A stretch of 50,968 nucleotides of DNA from assembly GCF_001417955.2 (NCBI RefSeq), contig NZ_LKTM01000299.1, forward strand, positions 1 through 50,968, given 5' to 3'. The first letter of the stretch is position 1. The number at the start of each line of letters is the position of its first letter. The stretch is from Mycobacterium gordonae (lineage in GTDB: Bacteria > Actinomycetota > Actinomycetes > Mycobacteriales > Mycobacteriaceae). A model generated the notes under the pieces. It had not been told where the DNA came from. It saw only the letters and a program-made list of their open reading frames with translations, and did not search any database. Of this stretch, positions 23,285-31,750 are shown in pieces. The translations under genes were made by a program, and so were the position numbers.

Positions 23285-25897
23285 ATGCGCGAGAGTCCTG
23301 CCGTGCCGCCCGCATTGACCGCGAATGAGGTTGCCGCGGCTCCGATTGACGACGTCCTGCGCCGGCTGGACAGCTCGGCCGTCGGCCTGTCCGGGGCCGA
23401 GGCCGCGGCCCGGCTGCTGCGGTACGGCCCCAACGTGGTGCGCATCCATCGCGTCCGTGCGCTGGCGATCCTGGCCCGGCAATTGCGCAATGCGGTGCTC
23501 ATCCTGCTGGCGGTCACCGCGGCCGTGTCGTACTTTCTCGGCGACAGCACGCAGGCCTTGATCATCGGCGTGATCCTGCTGGCCAGTACCGGGCTGAGTT
23601 TCTTCAACGAATACCGTGCCGAGAACGCCGCTGCGCGACTGCACGCCGGGGTACACCACAGCGCCCTGGTCCGCCGTGACGGTGAATACGTCACCGTCGA
23701 CGTCACCGCGTTGGTGCAAGGTGACGTGATCCGGCTCTCGCTGGGCGAGGCCGTCCCGGCCGATGTCCGGCTGATCGAGGTCAGCGGCCTGGAATGTGAC
23801 GAGGGCATCCTGACGGGAGAATCGACGGGCGAGGAGAAGTCGCCGCAGCCGGTTCCGGCCGGTACCGCGTTGGCCGACCTGACCGACCTGGCCTTCATGG
23901 GCACCATCGTGAGCGCCGGCGAGGCCACCGCGGTGGTGTACGCCACCGGCCGCGACGCCGAATTCGGGCGCATCGCAGCGGGTTTGGACACCCGACAGCC
24001 CGAGACGGAGTTCCAGGTCGGATTGCGCCGGTTCTCCTATCTGCTGCTGCAGGTCGCGATAGCGCTGATGGTGGTCATCCTGGCCAGCAATCTCCTGCTG
24101 CATAAGCCGGTGATCGACTCGGTGCTCTTCTCGCTGGCCATCGCGGTGGGTATCACCCCGCAGCTGCTGCCCGCGGTGGTCAGCACCAGCCTGGCGACCG
24201 GGTCGAGGCAGCTGGCCAAGGCGAAGGTGCTGGTGAAGCGGCTGGTCTGCATCGAGGACCTGGGTGACATCGACATCCTGATCACCGACAAGACCGGGAC
24301 GCTGACCGAGGGGCGGATCCGGCTGGTCGAGACGATCGACGCGGCCGGCGCACCCGCCGATGCGGTGTTGCGGCTGGGGCTGCTGGCCACCGACGTCGAC
24401 CCGGAATCCGGCGGGGCCAGCGCGAACGCCCTCGATGCCGCGCTGTGGGACTCGCCGCAGTCGTCGCGGCTGGTCGCCGGCGTGCGCCGTATCGCGATGT
24501 CGCCCTTCGACCATGAGCGCCGGGCAACCTCCGCTCTGGTCGACGGCCTCGACGGCAACCGCCTGCTCATCGTCAAGGGCGCTCCCGAGCAGGTGCTGAG
24601 CCGCTGCCCGGAAACGCCTCAGGTGGCGCAGGAAACTCTGGCGACGCTGTTCGCAGCCGGGCGCCGCGTGGTGGCGGTGGCGACCCGGCCCGCCGACGAC
24701 CTGACAGCGATCACCGCCGACGACGAGCACGGGCTGACGCTGGCGGGATTTCTGGTGTTCGCCGACGAACCCAAGGCTGCCGCGCGCCAGTCCCTGGCCG
24801 CCCTGGCCGGCCTCGGCATCGAACTGAAGATCGCCACTGGCGACAACCCGCGGGTCGCCGAAAAAGTCTGCAAGGATTTGGGTCTGGCATCCAAGGGCAC
24901 CGTCACGGGCGCCGAGCTGGAAGCGCTGGACAACGATGACGAATTCGCCGACGCGGCGCGCCGGCACACCATCTTCGCCCGCATCTCGCCCGAGCAGAAG
25001 GCCCGGTTGATCGCCGCACTGCGGCGCAGCGGACGCTCGGTGGGCTTCCTCGGGGACGGCGTCAACGACGCGCTGGCTCTGCATGCCGCCGACGTCGGTA
25101 TCTCCGTGGACAGCGCCACCGACGTCGCGAAGGATGCCGCCGACGTGCTGCTGCTGGAAAAGGACCTGGGGGTGCTGGCCACCGGGGTGGCGGAGGGACG
25201 GCGGATCTTCGCCAACACCATCAAGTACGTGCTGATGGGCACCTCGAGCAACTTCGGCAACATGTTCAGCGCGGCCGCGGCGTCGGCGCTGCTGCCGTTC
25301 CTGCCGATGCTGCCCAGCCAGATTTTGCTCAACAACCTGCTCTACGACAGCTCCCAGCTGCCGATTGCCACCGACCGGGTGGACGAAGAGCAACTGCACG
25401 CACCCTCGCACTGGAATGTCGCGTTCATCCGCCGGTTCATGATGATTTTCGGCCCGATCAGTTCGCTGTTCGATTTCATGACCTTCGGGTTGATGCTGGG
25501 CGTGCTCGACGCCGGCGCTGTCGAGTTCCGCACCGGCTGGTTCGTGGAATCGCTTGCGACGCAGACGCTCATCATCTTCGCGATCCGCACCCGCAAGGTC
25601 CCTTTCTTCCGCAGCAGACCGAGTGGGCTGCTGACGGCGACCAGCCTGACGGTGGTGGCCGTCGGGGTCGGTCTGACGGTGTCTCCGCTGGCCTCCCAGC
25701 TGGGCTTCACCACGTTGCCGTGGCAGTTCTTCGCCGTGCTCGGTGGCTTCGTGGTGGTGTACCTGATTCTCGTGGAACTGGCCAAGGCGATGTTCTACGC
25801 CGAACCGATGCGTCTTGCCGATCAACCGCATCGCACCCGGGGACGGGCCCACCGGATCCGGCGACGCGCGGCGCGTTTCCACCACCACCGGGTCTAG
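23285..25897 (+). CDS. MgtA-like magnesium-transporting P-type ATPase
   Basis: This 870-residue pump has the P3B magnesium-ATPase pattern: actuator GILTGESTGEEKS, M4 VGITPQLLPAVVSTSLATGS, phosphorylation site ITDKTGTLTEG with D335, FDHERRATS, KGAPEQVL, GDGVND, then M5 MGTSSNFGNMFS and M6 NNLLYDSSQLPIATDRVD, which carry the typical Mg2+-pathway residues. P3B pumps import Mg2+ (family knowledge). The ATG at 23285 is preferred; a GTG at 23270 adds five residues. The last 30 residues are rich in Arg and His (RARHRIRRRAARFHHHR-like). Only about 90 bp separates it from the giant ATPase, leaving no room for a magnesium-sensing riboswitch. Confidence 0.92.
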   Translation: MRESPAVPPALTANEVAAAPIDDVLRRLDSSAVGLSGAEAAARLLRYGPNVVRIHRVRALAILARQLRNAVLILLAVTAAVSYFLGDSTQALIIGVILLASTGLSFFNEYRAENAAARLHAGVHHSALVRRDGEYVTVDVTALVQGDVIRLSLGEAVPADVRLIEVSGLECDEGILTGESTGEEKSPQPVPAGTALADLTDLAFMGTIVSAGEATAVVYATGRDAEFGRIAAGLDTRQPETEFQVGLRRFSYLLLQVAIALMVVILASNLLLHKPVIDSVLFSLAIAVGITPQLLPAVVSTSLATGSRQLAKAKVLVKRLVCIEDLGDIDILITDKTGTLTEGRIRLVETIDAAGAPADAVLRLGLLATDVDPESGGASANALDAALWDSPQSSRLVAGVRRIAMSPFDHERRATSALVDGLDGNRLLIVKGAPEQVLSRCPETPQVAQETLATLFAAGRRVVAVATRPADDLTAITADDEHGLTLAGFLVFADEPKAAARQSLAALAGLGIELKIATGDNPRVAEKVCKDLGLASKGTVTGAELEALDNDDEFADAARRHTIFARISPEQKARLIAALRRSGRSVGFLGDGVNDALALHAADVGISVDSATDVAKDAADVLLLEKDLGVLATGVAEGRRIFANTIKYVLMGTSSNFGNMFSAAAASALLPFLPMLPSQILLNNLLYDSSQLPIATDRVDEEQLHAPSHWNVAFIRRFMMIFGPISSLFDFMTFGLMLGVLDAGAVEFRTGWFVESLATQTLIIFAIRTRKVPFFRSRPSGLLTATSLTVVAVGVGLTVSPLASQLGFTTLPWQFFAVLGGFVVVYLILVELAKAMFYAEPMRLADQPHRTRGRAHRIRRRAARFHHHRV

Positions 25898-25942
25898 CGA
25901 ATTTCCCCGCATGCACCCGTCCCGGTCGATAGTCTGCTCGCG

Positions 25943-26809
25943 ATGGAGCCTGCACTGATCGGCGTTCGGGACGCCCTGGGGCCGGTGCGGGTGCGCCTGC
26001 ACGGCGGTCCGGTGCTGGCCGAACTCGTCGGCCGATTCGGTGCCCGGGCCGGTGCGAAGGTGCGATCCGGCGAAGTGGTGGATGCCGACGGCGGGGTTGT
26101 CGACGAGGCCACCGTATTGCCCGCGGGTGCCAGCGTGTATCTCTACCGGGATCTGCCCGACGAGGTGCCGGTGCCCTTCGACGTCCCGGTGCTGCATGGC
26201 GACGACGACATCGTGGTGATCGACAAGCCGCACTTTCTGGCCACCATGCCGCGGGGGCGCCACGTTGCGCAGACCGCGCTGGTGCGGTTGCGGTGCAGCC
26301 TCGGCCTCCCCGAGTTGAGTCCGGCGCACCGGCTGGACCGGCTGACCGCGGGTGTGTTGCTGTTCACCACCCGGCGGGAGTTGCGGGGCAGGTATCAAAC
26401 ACTTTTCGCGCGCGGGCTGGTGCGCAAGACGTACCTGGCGCGGGCTGCAGTCGACCCCGCGCTGGCGCTGCCGCGGGTGCTGCGCAACCGCATCGTGAAG
26501 CGCCGCGGCAACCTGCAGGCGGTCATCGAACCCGGCGAGCCCAATGCCGAGACACTGATCGAACTCCTGTCTCCCGACGGCCTCTACCGGTTGACACCGC
26601 GGACCGGCCGTACCCACCAACTCCGGCTGCAGATGGCCGAGCTGGGCGTGCCGATACACGGAGACCCGTTGTATCCCAGGGTGTTACACACCGAAGACGA
26701 CGACTTCAGCACGCCGCTGCAGTTGTTGGCCCACCGTATCGAGTTCGATGACCCGCTCACCGGGTCCCGTCGCGAGTTCGTCAGCCGCCGAGAGGAAATC
26801 TGGTTATGA
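25943..26809 (+). CDS. RluA-family RNA pseudouridine synthase
   Basis: The 288-residue protein has the RluA catalytic loop HRLDRLTAGVLLF with the essential Asp, the preceding VIDKPHFLATMPRG strand and the late RTGRTHQLRLQM and GDPLYP motifs. It isomerises specific uridines in rRNA or tRNA; the target cannot be assigned. It corresponds by order to H37Rv Rv3300c. Its TGA overlaps the atsB ATG by 4 bp (ATGA), so the two are translationally coupled although functionally unrelated. Confidence 0.93.
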   Translation: MEPALIGVRDALGPVRVRLHGGPVLAELVGRFGARAGAKVRSGEVVDADGGVVDEATVLPAGASVYLYRDLPDEVPVPFDVPVLHGDDDIVVIDKPHFLATMPRGRHVAQTALVRLRCSLGLPELSPAHRLDRLTAGVLLFTTRRELRGRYQTLFARGLVRKTYLARAAVDPALALPRVLRNRIVKRRGNLQAVIEPGEPNAETLIELLSPDGLYRLTPRTGRTHQLRLQMAELGVPIHGDPLYPRVLHTEDDDFSTPLQLLAHRIEFDDPLTGSRREFVSRREEIWL

Positions 26810-29709
26810 GTGAAGACAACGCGCTCGTCATCGTTGCCGGGTATCAGGACATCGACACCGCGCGCAGCGACTTCGAGAACCTGACCGGACGCGCCAATGC
26901 CAAGACGCTGCCGCTGCAGGGCGCGGTGCTGGTAGGCAAGGACGCCGAGGGCAATGGGGTGTTGCTGGACACCGGCAACAAGCTCGGCCGCCGCGGCGCC
27001 GCGTGGGGCGCGGGCGCGGGCCTGGCCGTCGGCCTGTTCTCGCCGGCACTGCTGGCCACCGCCGCTTTCGGTGCCGCGGCCGGCGCGCTGGCCGGCACCT
27101 TCGCCCACCACCGGATCACCAGCGGACTGGGCGACAAGATCGGAGAGGCCCTGTCGGCGGGCAGCGCCCTGATCATCGCCGTGACGCCGGCGCAGGGCCG
27201 GCTCCCGGTGGAACAGACGATGGCCGGATCGCCGATGAAATCGGTTGCGGAGCTGAGTCGTTCGACGCTGCGGTCACTGGGTTCGGCGCTGGAAGAGGCG
27301 ATGGGCAAGTTCAACCCCGACCGCACCAAACTGCCCATACCGCAACGCAACTTCGGCGGCACCATCGGGCGCACCGTCGCCGAGTCGGTCGGTGACTGGA
27401 CCATCGTCCCAGGGGCCATGCCGCCGGACAACGCACCCAACGTGCTGATCGTGCTGATCGATGACGCGGGATTCGGTGGTCCGGACACCTTCGGCGGCGG
27501 CATCAGCACCCCGGCGCTGTCCCGGGTGGCCGAAAACGGGTTGGCGTATAACCGCTTTCATGTCACGGCGGTGTGCTCGCCGACCCGTGCGGCGCTGTTG
27601 ACCGGGCGCAATCACCACCGGGTGGGTTTCGGGTCGGTCTGCGAGTTTCCCGGCCCCTACCCCGGCTATGCCACCGTCAAACCCCGCAGTTGCGCCGCGC
27701 TGTCCCGGATCCTGCGCGACAACGGTTATGTGACAGGCGCTTTCGGCAAATGGCATCTGACTCCCGACAACGTGCAGGGTGCGGCCGGCCCGTTCGACAA
27801 CTGGCCGCTGGGTTGGGGATTCGACCACTTCTGGGGTTTCCCGAGCGGGGCCGCCGGCCAGTACGACCCGATCATCACCCAGGACAACACGGTCATCGGC
27901 ATACCGGATGCGCCCTCAGGCGACCGGCCGTACTTCTTCCCCGACGACCTCACCGACAAGGCCGTCGAGTGGTTGCACACCGTGCGTGCCCAGAACGCCA
28001 CCAAGCCCTGGATGATGTACTACGCGACCGGCGCCACCCACGCGCCGCACCACGTGTTCAAGGAATGGGCGGACAAGTACCATGGTAAGTTCGACGAGGG
28101 CTGGGATGTCTACCGGCAGAAGACGTTCGAGCGCCAGAAACAATTGGGTATCATCCCGCCCGATGCCGAGCTGACCGAGCGGCCGGACCTCTTCCCGGCC
28201 TGGGACAGTCTCACCGACAGTCAGCGCAAGCTGTACGCACGGCAGATGGAGGTGTTCGCCGGGTTCTCGGAGAACGCGGACTACAACGTCGGCCGGCTGC
28301 TCGATGCCATCGACGAGCTCGGCGAGGCCGACAACACGCTGGTGATCTACATCTGGGGCGACAACGGCGCCAGCATGGAAGGCACTAACACCGGCTCCTT
28401 CAACGAGATGACGTTCCTCAACGGCCTGGATCTCGACGCCGACCAGCAGTTGGCGCTGATCGAGCAGTACGGCGGGATCGAGGCGCTCGGCGACGAGTTC
28501 ACCGCGCCGCACTTCGCCTCGGGTTGGGCGCACGCCAACAACACCCCGTTCCAGTGGGGCAAGCAGATGGCCAGCCACCTCGGTGGCACCCGCGACCCGA
28601 TGGTGATCGCCTGGCCGAGCCGCATCCGGCCGGACGGCAAGCTGCGCTGTCAGTTCACGCACTGCATCGACATCGCCCCAACGGTGTTGGAGGCCATCGG
28701 TTTACCGGTGCCGACGAGCGTCGACGGGGTCGAGCAGGAGCCGATGGACGGCACGAGTTTCCTGCAGAGCTTCCACGATGCGGCGGCTGCGGAGCACCGA
28801 ACGGTCCAGTACTTCGAGATGTTCGGCAGCCGCGCCATTTACAAGGACGGATGGTGGGCATCGGCCCGGCTGGACCGGGCGCCGTGGGATCTTTCGCCGG
28901 AAACCATGCAGCGGTTCGCGCCCGGCACCTATGACCCCGACCAGGATGTCTGGGAGCTGTACTACCTGCCCGACGATTTCTCGCAGGCCAACAACCTCGT
29001 CGCCCAACATCCCGACAAGCTCGCCGAGCTGCAGGAGCTGTGGTGGCAGGAAGCCGAGCGCAACCGGGTGTTGCCGCTGCTGGGTGGGCTCGCGGTGATG
29101 TTCGGTGATCTGCCGCCGCTGCCCACCACCACCCGGTTCGCGTTCAAAGGTGACGTCCAGAACATCCAGCGCGGCATGGTGCCGCGCATCTACGGCCGTT
29201 CCTATGCGATCGAGGCGCGGCTGACGGTGCCCGAGGACGCGGAGGGCGTGATCGTCGCCAACGCCGACTTCATGGGCGGGTTCGCGCTGTGGGTGGACGG
29301 TGAGCGCCGGCTGCACCACACCTACTCGTTCCTGGGCGTCGAGACCTACCGGCAGGTGTCCACCGAACCGATCCCGACCGGGGAGGTCACCGTCCGGATG
29401 CTGTTCGACTCGGCTCAGCCCGTCGTCGGCTCGGGTGGCCGCGTCACGTTGTGGGCCGGCGACCGTCAGATCGGCGAAGGTGAACTGCCGCAAACGGTCA
29501 GCTTGTCGTTCACGTCATACGCCGGCCTCGACGTCGGCCGCGACAACGGGCTCGTCGTCGACCGCGACTACGAGGACAAGGCGCCGTATGCGTTCAAGGG
29601 CACCGTCAAGGAGGTCGTCTTCGACCTCATGCCGGTCTCACCCGAGAACGAGATGGCGCTGCACGAACACGCCTCGGTGCAAGCCGTGGGGCGCGGCGCC
29701 GCCGGTTAG
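26806..29709 (+). CDS. atsB: Arylsulfatase AtsB with N-terminal DUF1269-like domain
   Basis: Residues 1-200 are not sulfatase: they resemble DUF1269, with a glycine/alanine-rich membrane hairpin (about 65-100). The sulfatase domain starts near 208 with NVLIVLIDDAG (metal-binding Asp pair 219-220) and carries the formylglycine signature C257-S-P-T-R261, then GKWHL and a C-terminal beta-rich part. The cysteine form needs formylglycine-generating enzyme for activation. It hydrolyses sulfate esters; the natural substrate is unknown. At 967 residues it matches the length I recall for M. tuberculosis AtsB (970). In H37Rv lpqC follows directly; here four genes are inserted between. Confidence 0.93.
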   Translation: MSEDNALVIVAGYQDIDTARSDFENLTGRANAKTLPLQGAVLVGKDAEGNGVLLDTGNKLGRRGAAWGAGAGLAVGLFSPALLATAAFGAAAGALAGTFAHHRITSGLGDKIGEALSAGSALIIAVTPAQGRLPVEQTMAGSPMKSVAELSRSTLRSLGSALEEAMGKFNPDRTKLPIPQRNFGGTIGRTVAESVGDWTIVPGAMPPDNAPNVLIVLIDDAGFGGPDTFGGGISTPALSRVAENGLAYNRFHVTAVCSPTRAALLTGRNHHRVGFGSVCEFPGPYPGYATVKPRSCAALSRILRDNGYVTGAFGKWHLTPDNVQGAAGPFDNWPLGWGFDHFWGFPSGAAGQYDPIITQDNTVIGIPDAPSGDRPYFFPDDLTDKAVEWLHTVRAQNATKPWMMYYATGATHAPHHVFKEWADKYHGKFDEGWDVYRQKTFERQKQLGIIPPDAELTERPDLFPAWDSLTDSQRKLYARQMEVFAGFSENADYNVGRLLDAIDELGEADNTLVIYIWGDNGASMEGTNTGSFNEMTFLNGLDLDADQQLALIEQYGGIEALGDEFTAPHFASGWAHANNTPFQWGKQMASHLGGTRDPMVIAWPSRIRPDGKLRCQFTHCIDIAPTVLEAIGLPVPTSVDGVEQEPMDGTSFLQSFHDAAAAEHRTVQYFEMFGSRAIYKDGWWASARLDRAPWDLSPETMQRFAPGTYDPDQDVWELYYLPDDFSQANNLVAQHPDKLAELQELWWQEAERNRVLPLLGGLAVMFGDLPPLPTTTRFAFKGDVQNIQRGMVPRIYGRSYAIEARLTVPEDAEGVIVANADFMGGFALWVDGERRLHHTYSFLGVETYRQVSTEPIPTGEVTVRMLFDSAQPVVGSGGRVTLWAGDRQIGEGELPQTVSLSFTSYAGLDVGRDNGLVVDRDYEDKAPYAFKGTVKEVVFDLMPVSPENEMALHEHASVQAVGRGAAG

Positions 29710-29912
29710 CCCTGAGGACCCAGCAGGTCGGTCAGGCCGTTCTCGATCCCGGTGTCGATCTGCTCGTTCATCGTGCCGCGAGGCTGGAACGAGGCACTGC
29801 CGTCGCAGCTGCAGTTCAGGACACTGAACGGGCTGGGTTCGGCGACGACTGGACTGGCGGTGGCTATCGCGGTAGTCACGACGACCAAACCGACCAACAC
29901 TTTCCTGATCAC
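29706..29912 (-). CDS. Small secreted protein
   Basis: A 68-residue product with a clean signal peptide (MIRKVLVGLVVVTTAIATASPVVA, first ATPVVA-type cleavage site near 24) and a short mature part with two cysteines (NCSCDG) that could form one disulfide. GGGGAG lies 6 bp before the GTG start, which supports translation. The stop overlaps the end of atsB by 4 bp on the opposite strand. It resembles the many tiny exported mycobacterial proteins of unknown role. Confidence 0.75.
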   Translation of the reverse strand: MIRKVLVGLVVVTTAIATASPVVAEPSPFSVLNCSCDGSASFQPRGTMNEQIDTGIENGLTDLLGPQG

Positions 29913-29992
29913 TCATCACTCCCCGGTGATATGCGTATCGAAAGTCTAGGTGTTGCGGCGCCGGCGCCTGGTTACGACTCAGTTAACGTTGG

Positions 29993-30322
29993 CTAGTTCG
30001 TCTGGTGATGCCTGGGGCAGTAAGCGGCGATGCTGACACCCACGAAATACCCGGAGTGATAACCGTCCAGGTTGCTGCTACCAGCCACTTCATTAGCGAC
30101 ATCGGCCTTCAGTCGACCAGCGTCGAGTTCGTCGCATACCTTGTGCGCGGCGAGTATCGCGGCCTGCGGTGTCCCGAAATTGATGCCGTGCGATTGAAGC
30201 GCGTTGAGGAATTGGTTATCGACACCGTCGGCGTGGGCGGTCGGCAAGACCGTCGCTGTCACCAGCGTGAGCGCCGCTGCCGGCACGAGAGCGCGTGAGA
30301 GTAAGCGGCACAGCGCCATCAC
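29993..30322 (-). CDS. DUF732 secreted protein
   Basis: The 109-residue protein has a signal peptide (cleavage after AHA, about 31) and a DUF732 core: FLNALQSHGINFGTPQAAILAAHKVCDEL, then a second conserved cysteine in IAAYCP. DUF732 proteins are short, exported and nearly confined to mycobacteria; function is unknown. The start is GTG 30322 or ATG 30319, both behind GGGGAGG. It lies upstream of the other small secreted gene on the same strand (80 bp gap) and may form an operon with it. Confidence 0.85.
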   Translation of the reverse strand: MMALCRLLSRALVPAAALTLVTATVLPTAHADGVDNQFLNALQSHGINFGTPQAAILAAHKVCDELDAGRLKADVANEVAGSSNLDGYHSGYFVGVSIAAYCPRHHQTN

Positions 30323-30446
30323 TGGGACCTCCCCGCGGACAAGTGCGACGTAACACGATGCTTACATCGCGATCATTGCACGTTACGAAGGGAGATGGGT
30401 GCCATCCCCTCGATCCGTGACGGTGAACGGGTGAGTTTTCCAGACC

Positions 30447-30479
30447 GTGAACCGGTCGCGAACTGGAGCTGAAATCGTC
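30447..30479 (+). promoter_or_regulatory. Three 11-bp phased repeats upstream of pstS (Pho-box-like)
   Basis: Units GTGAACCGGTC, GCGAACTGGAG and CTGAAATCGTC start at 30447, 30458 and 30469, exactly 11 bp apart, each with a (G/C)(T/C)GAA core. A further GTGAAC is at 30423. Eleven-bp phased GTTCAC-type repeats are the Pho box bound by actinobacterial PhoP; mycobacterial RegX3 is its relative. Lying 100 bp before a pstS gene, this is a plausible phosphate-starvation operator. Confidence 0.5.
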
Positions 30480-30578
30480 GAATCGGCATGGTGCCGGCCC
30501 GCTTCAGAACAAATCTCGGTGCTCCGAACTTGTTAGTGTTCCGCATGACTACGCGTCGGTATCCGTCGAGGAATTGAA

Positions 30579-31652
30579 TTGGACCTCAATCGATTCGGCG
30601 CCGGGCTGACGGTGTTGGCCATCGGTGCGGGAATGGTGTCGGCGTGTGCCGGTGACACCGGCGTCAGAGCCTGCGGCGGCCACCCGACGCTCAAAGCCAG
30701 TGGCTCCACTGCCCAGGAGAATGCGATCACCCGCTTTGCCAAGGCTTTCGAGCAGGCGTGCCCGGGGCATTCGTTGAACTACACCGCCAATGGCTCCGGC
30801 GCCGGGATCAGCGAATTTCTGGGCGGCCAAACCGATTTCGCCGGCTCGGATTCACCGTTGAGCAAAGACGAGTATGGCAGGGCACAGCAGCGGTGCGGGT
30901 CGCCGGTCTGGAACCTGCCGGTGGTGTTCGGCCCGATCGCCATCGCCTACCACCTACGCGGCGTCCCGTCGTTGAACCTGGACGGACCGACCGCGGCCAA
31001 GGTCTTCAACGGCGCCATCACCACCTGGAACGATCCGGCGATCGCTGCGCTGAACGCGGGCGTCGCACTGCCGGCGGAGCCGATCCGGGTGGTATTCCGC
31101 AGCGATCAGTCCGGCACGTCGGAGAACTTCCAGAGGTATCTGGACACGGCCGGTAACGATGCGTGGGGCAGGGGCGCCGCCAAGGAATTCCATGGCGGCG
31201 TGGGGGAGGGCGCGGCGGGCAGCGACGGCGTCGCCGCGGCCGTGGCGAGCGCCGACGGGTCGGTCACTTACGTGGAATGGTCGTTCGCCCTGGCCCGGCA
31301 GCTGAGCGTGGCCAAGGTCGTCACTTCGGCCGGTCCGGATCCGGTCGGCATCGACACCACCTCGGTAGGCAAGACGATCTCGTCCGCCTGGTTCATCAGG
31401 CAGGGCAACGACCTTGCCTTCGACACGATTTCGTTCTACCGGCCCAATCAGGCCGGCGCCTACCCGATCGTGCTGGCGACCTACGAGATCGTCTGCTCGA
31501 AGTACCCCGACGCCCAGGTCGGTGCGGCTGTGAAGGCGTTCCTGGAAAGTGCCACCGGCGCCGGTCAGAGCGGCCTGGCCGACAACGGATACGCGCCGGT
31601 GCCCGAGGAGTTCCGGCCGCGCCTGGCGGCGGCCGTCGGCGCCGTCTCGTGA
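30579..31652 (+). CDS. Phosphate-binding lipoprotein PstS
   Basis: The protein has a lipobox-like VSAC with C23 as lipidation site and a PstS-type periplasmic-binding fold: LKASGSTAQENA near the N-terminus, YTANGSGAGISEFLGG, TDFAGSDSPL, and VFRSDQSGTSENFQRYL, all phosphate-contacting segments of the family. It should capture inorganic phosphate for a Pst ABC importer. No permease or ATPase gene is adjacent, so it must use a system encoded elsewhere. The TTG start follows GAGGAA by 5 bp. M. tuberculosis has three PstS paralogues at another locus; which one this equals is not decided. Confidence 0.9.
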   Translation: MDLNRFGAGLTVLAIGAGMVSACAGDTGVRACGGHPTLKASGSTAQENAITRFAKAFEQACPGHSLNYTANGSGAGISEFLGGQTDFAGSDSPLSKDEYGRAQQRCGSPVWNLPVVFGPIAIAYHLRGVPSLNLDGPTAAKVFNGAITTWNDPAIAALNAGVALPAEPIRVVFRSDQSGTSENFQRYLDTAGNDAWGRGAAKEFHGGVGEGAAGSDGVAAAVASADGSVTYVEWSFALARQLSVAKVVTSAGPDPVGIDTTSVGKTISSAWFIRQGNDLAFDTISFYRPNQAGAYPIVLATYEIVCSKYPDAQVGAAVKAFLESATGAGQSGLADNGYAPVPEEFRPRLAAAVGAVS

Positions 31653-31750
31653 CCGACGACGAGGCCTGACGCGCAATGTTCCTGGGTATTTCCTCTCCAA
31701 GACAACGCAATGTTTCGCAAAAATTTACCTGACTTGACATTGTGTATGGC

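Noticed and set aside
23264..26659. 1131-codon minus-strand frame opposite the MgtA-like pump and the RluA gene
   Set aside because: Gln/His/Arg-rich low-complexity translation typical of antisense in high-GC DNA; the plus-strand genes have full motifs.
31684..31689. GGGTAT upstream of the PPE gene as a SigF -10
   Set aside because: No GTTT lies 15-17 bp before it.
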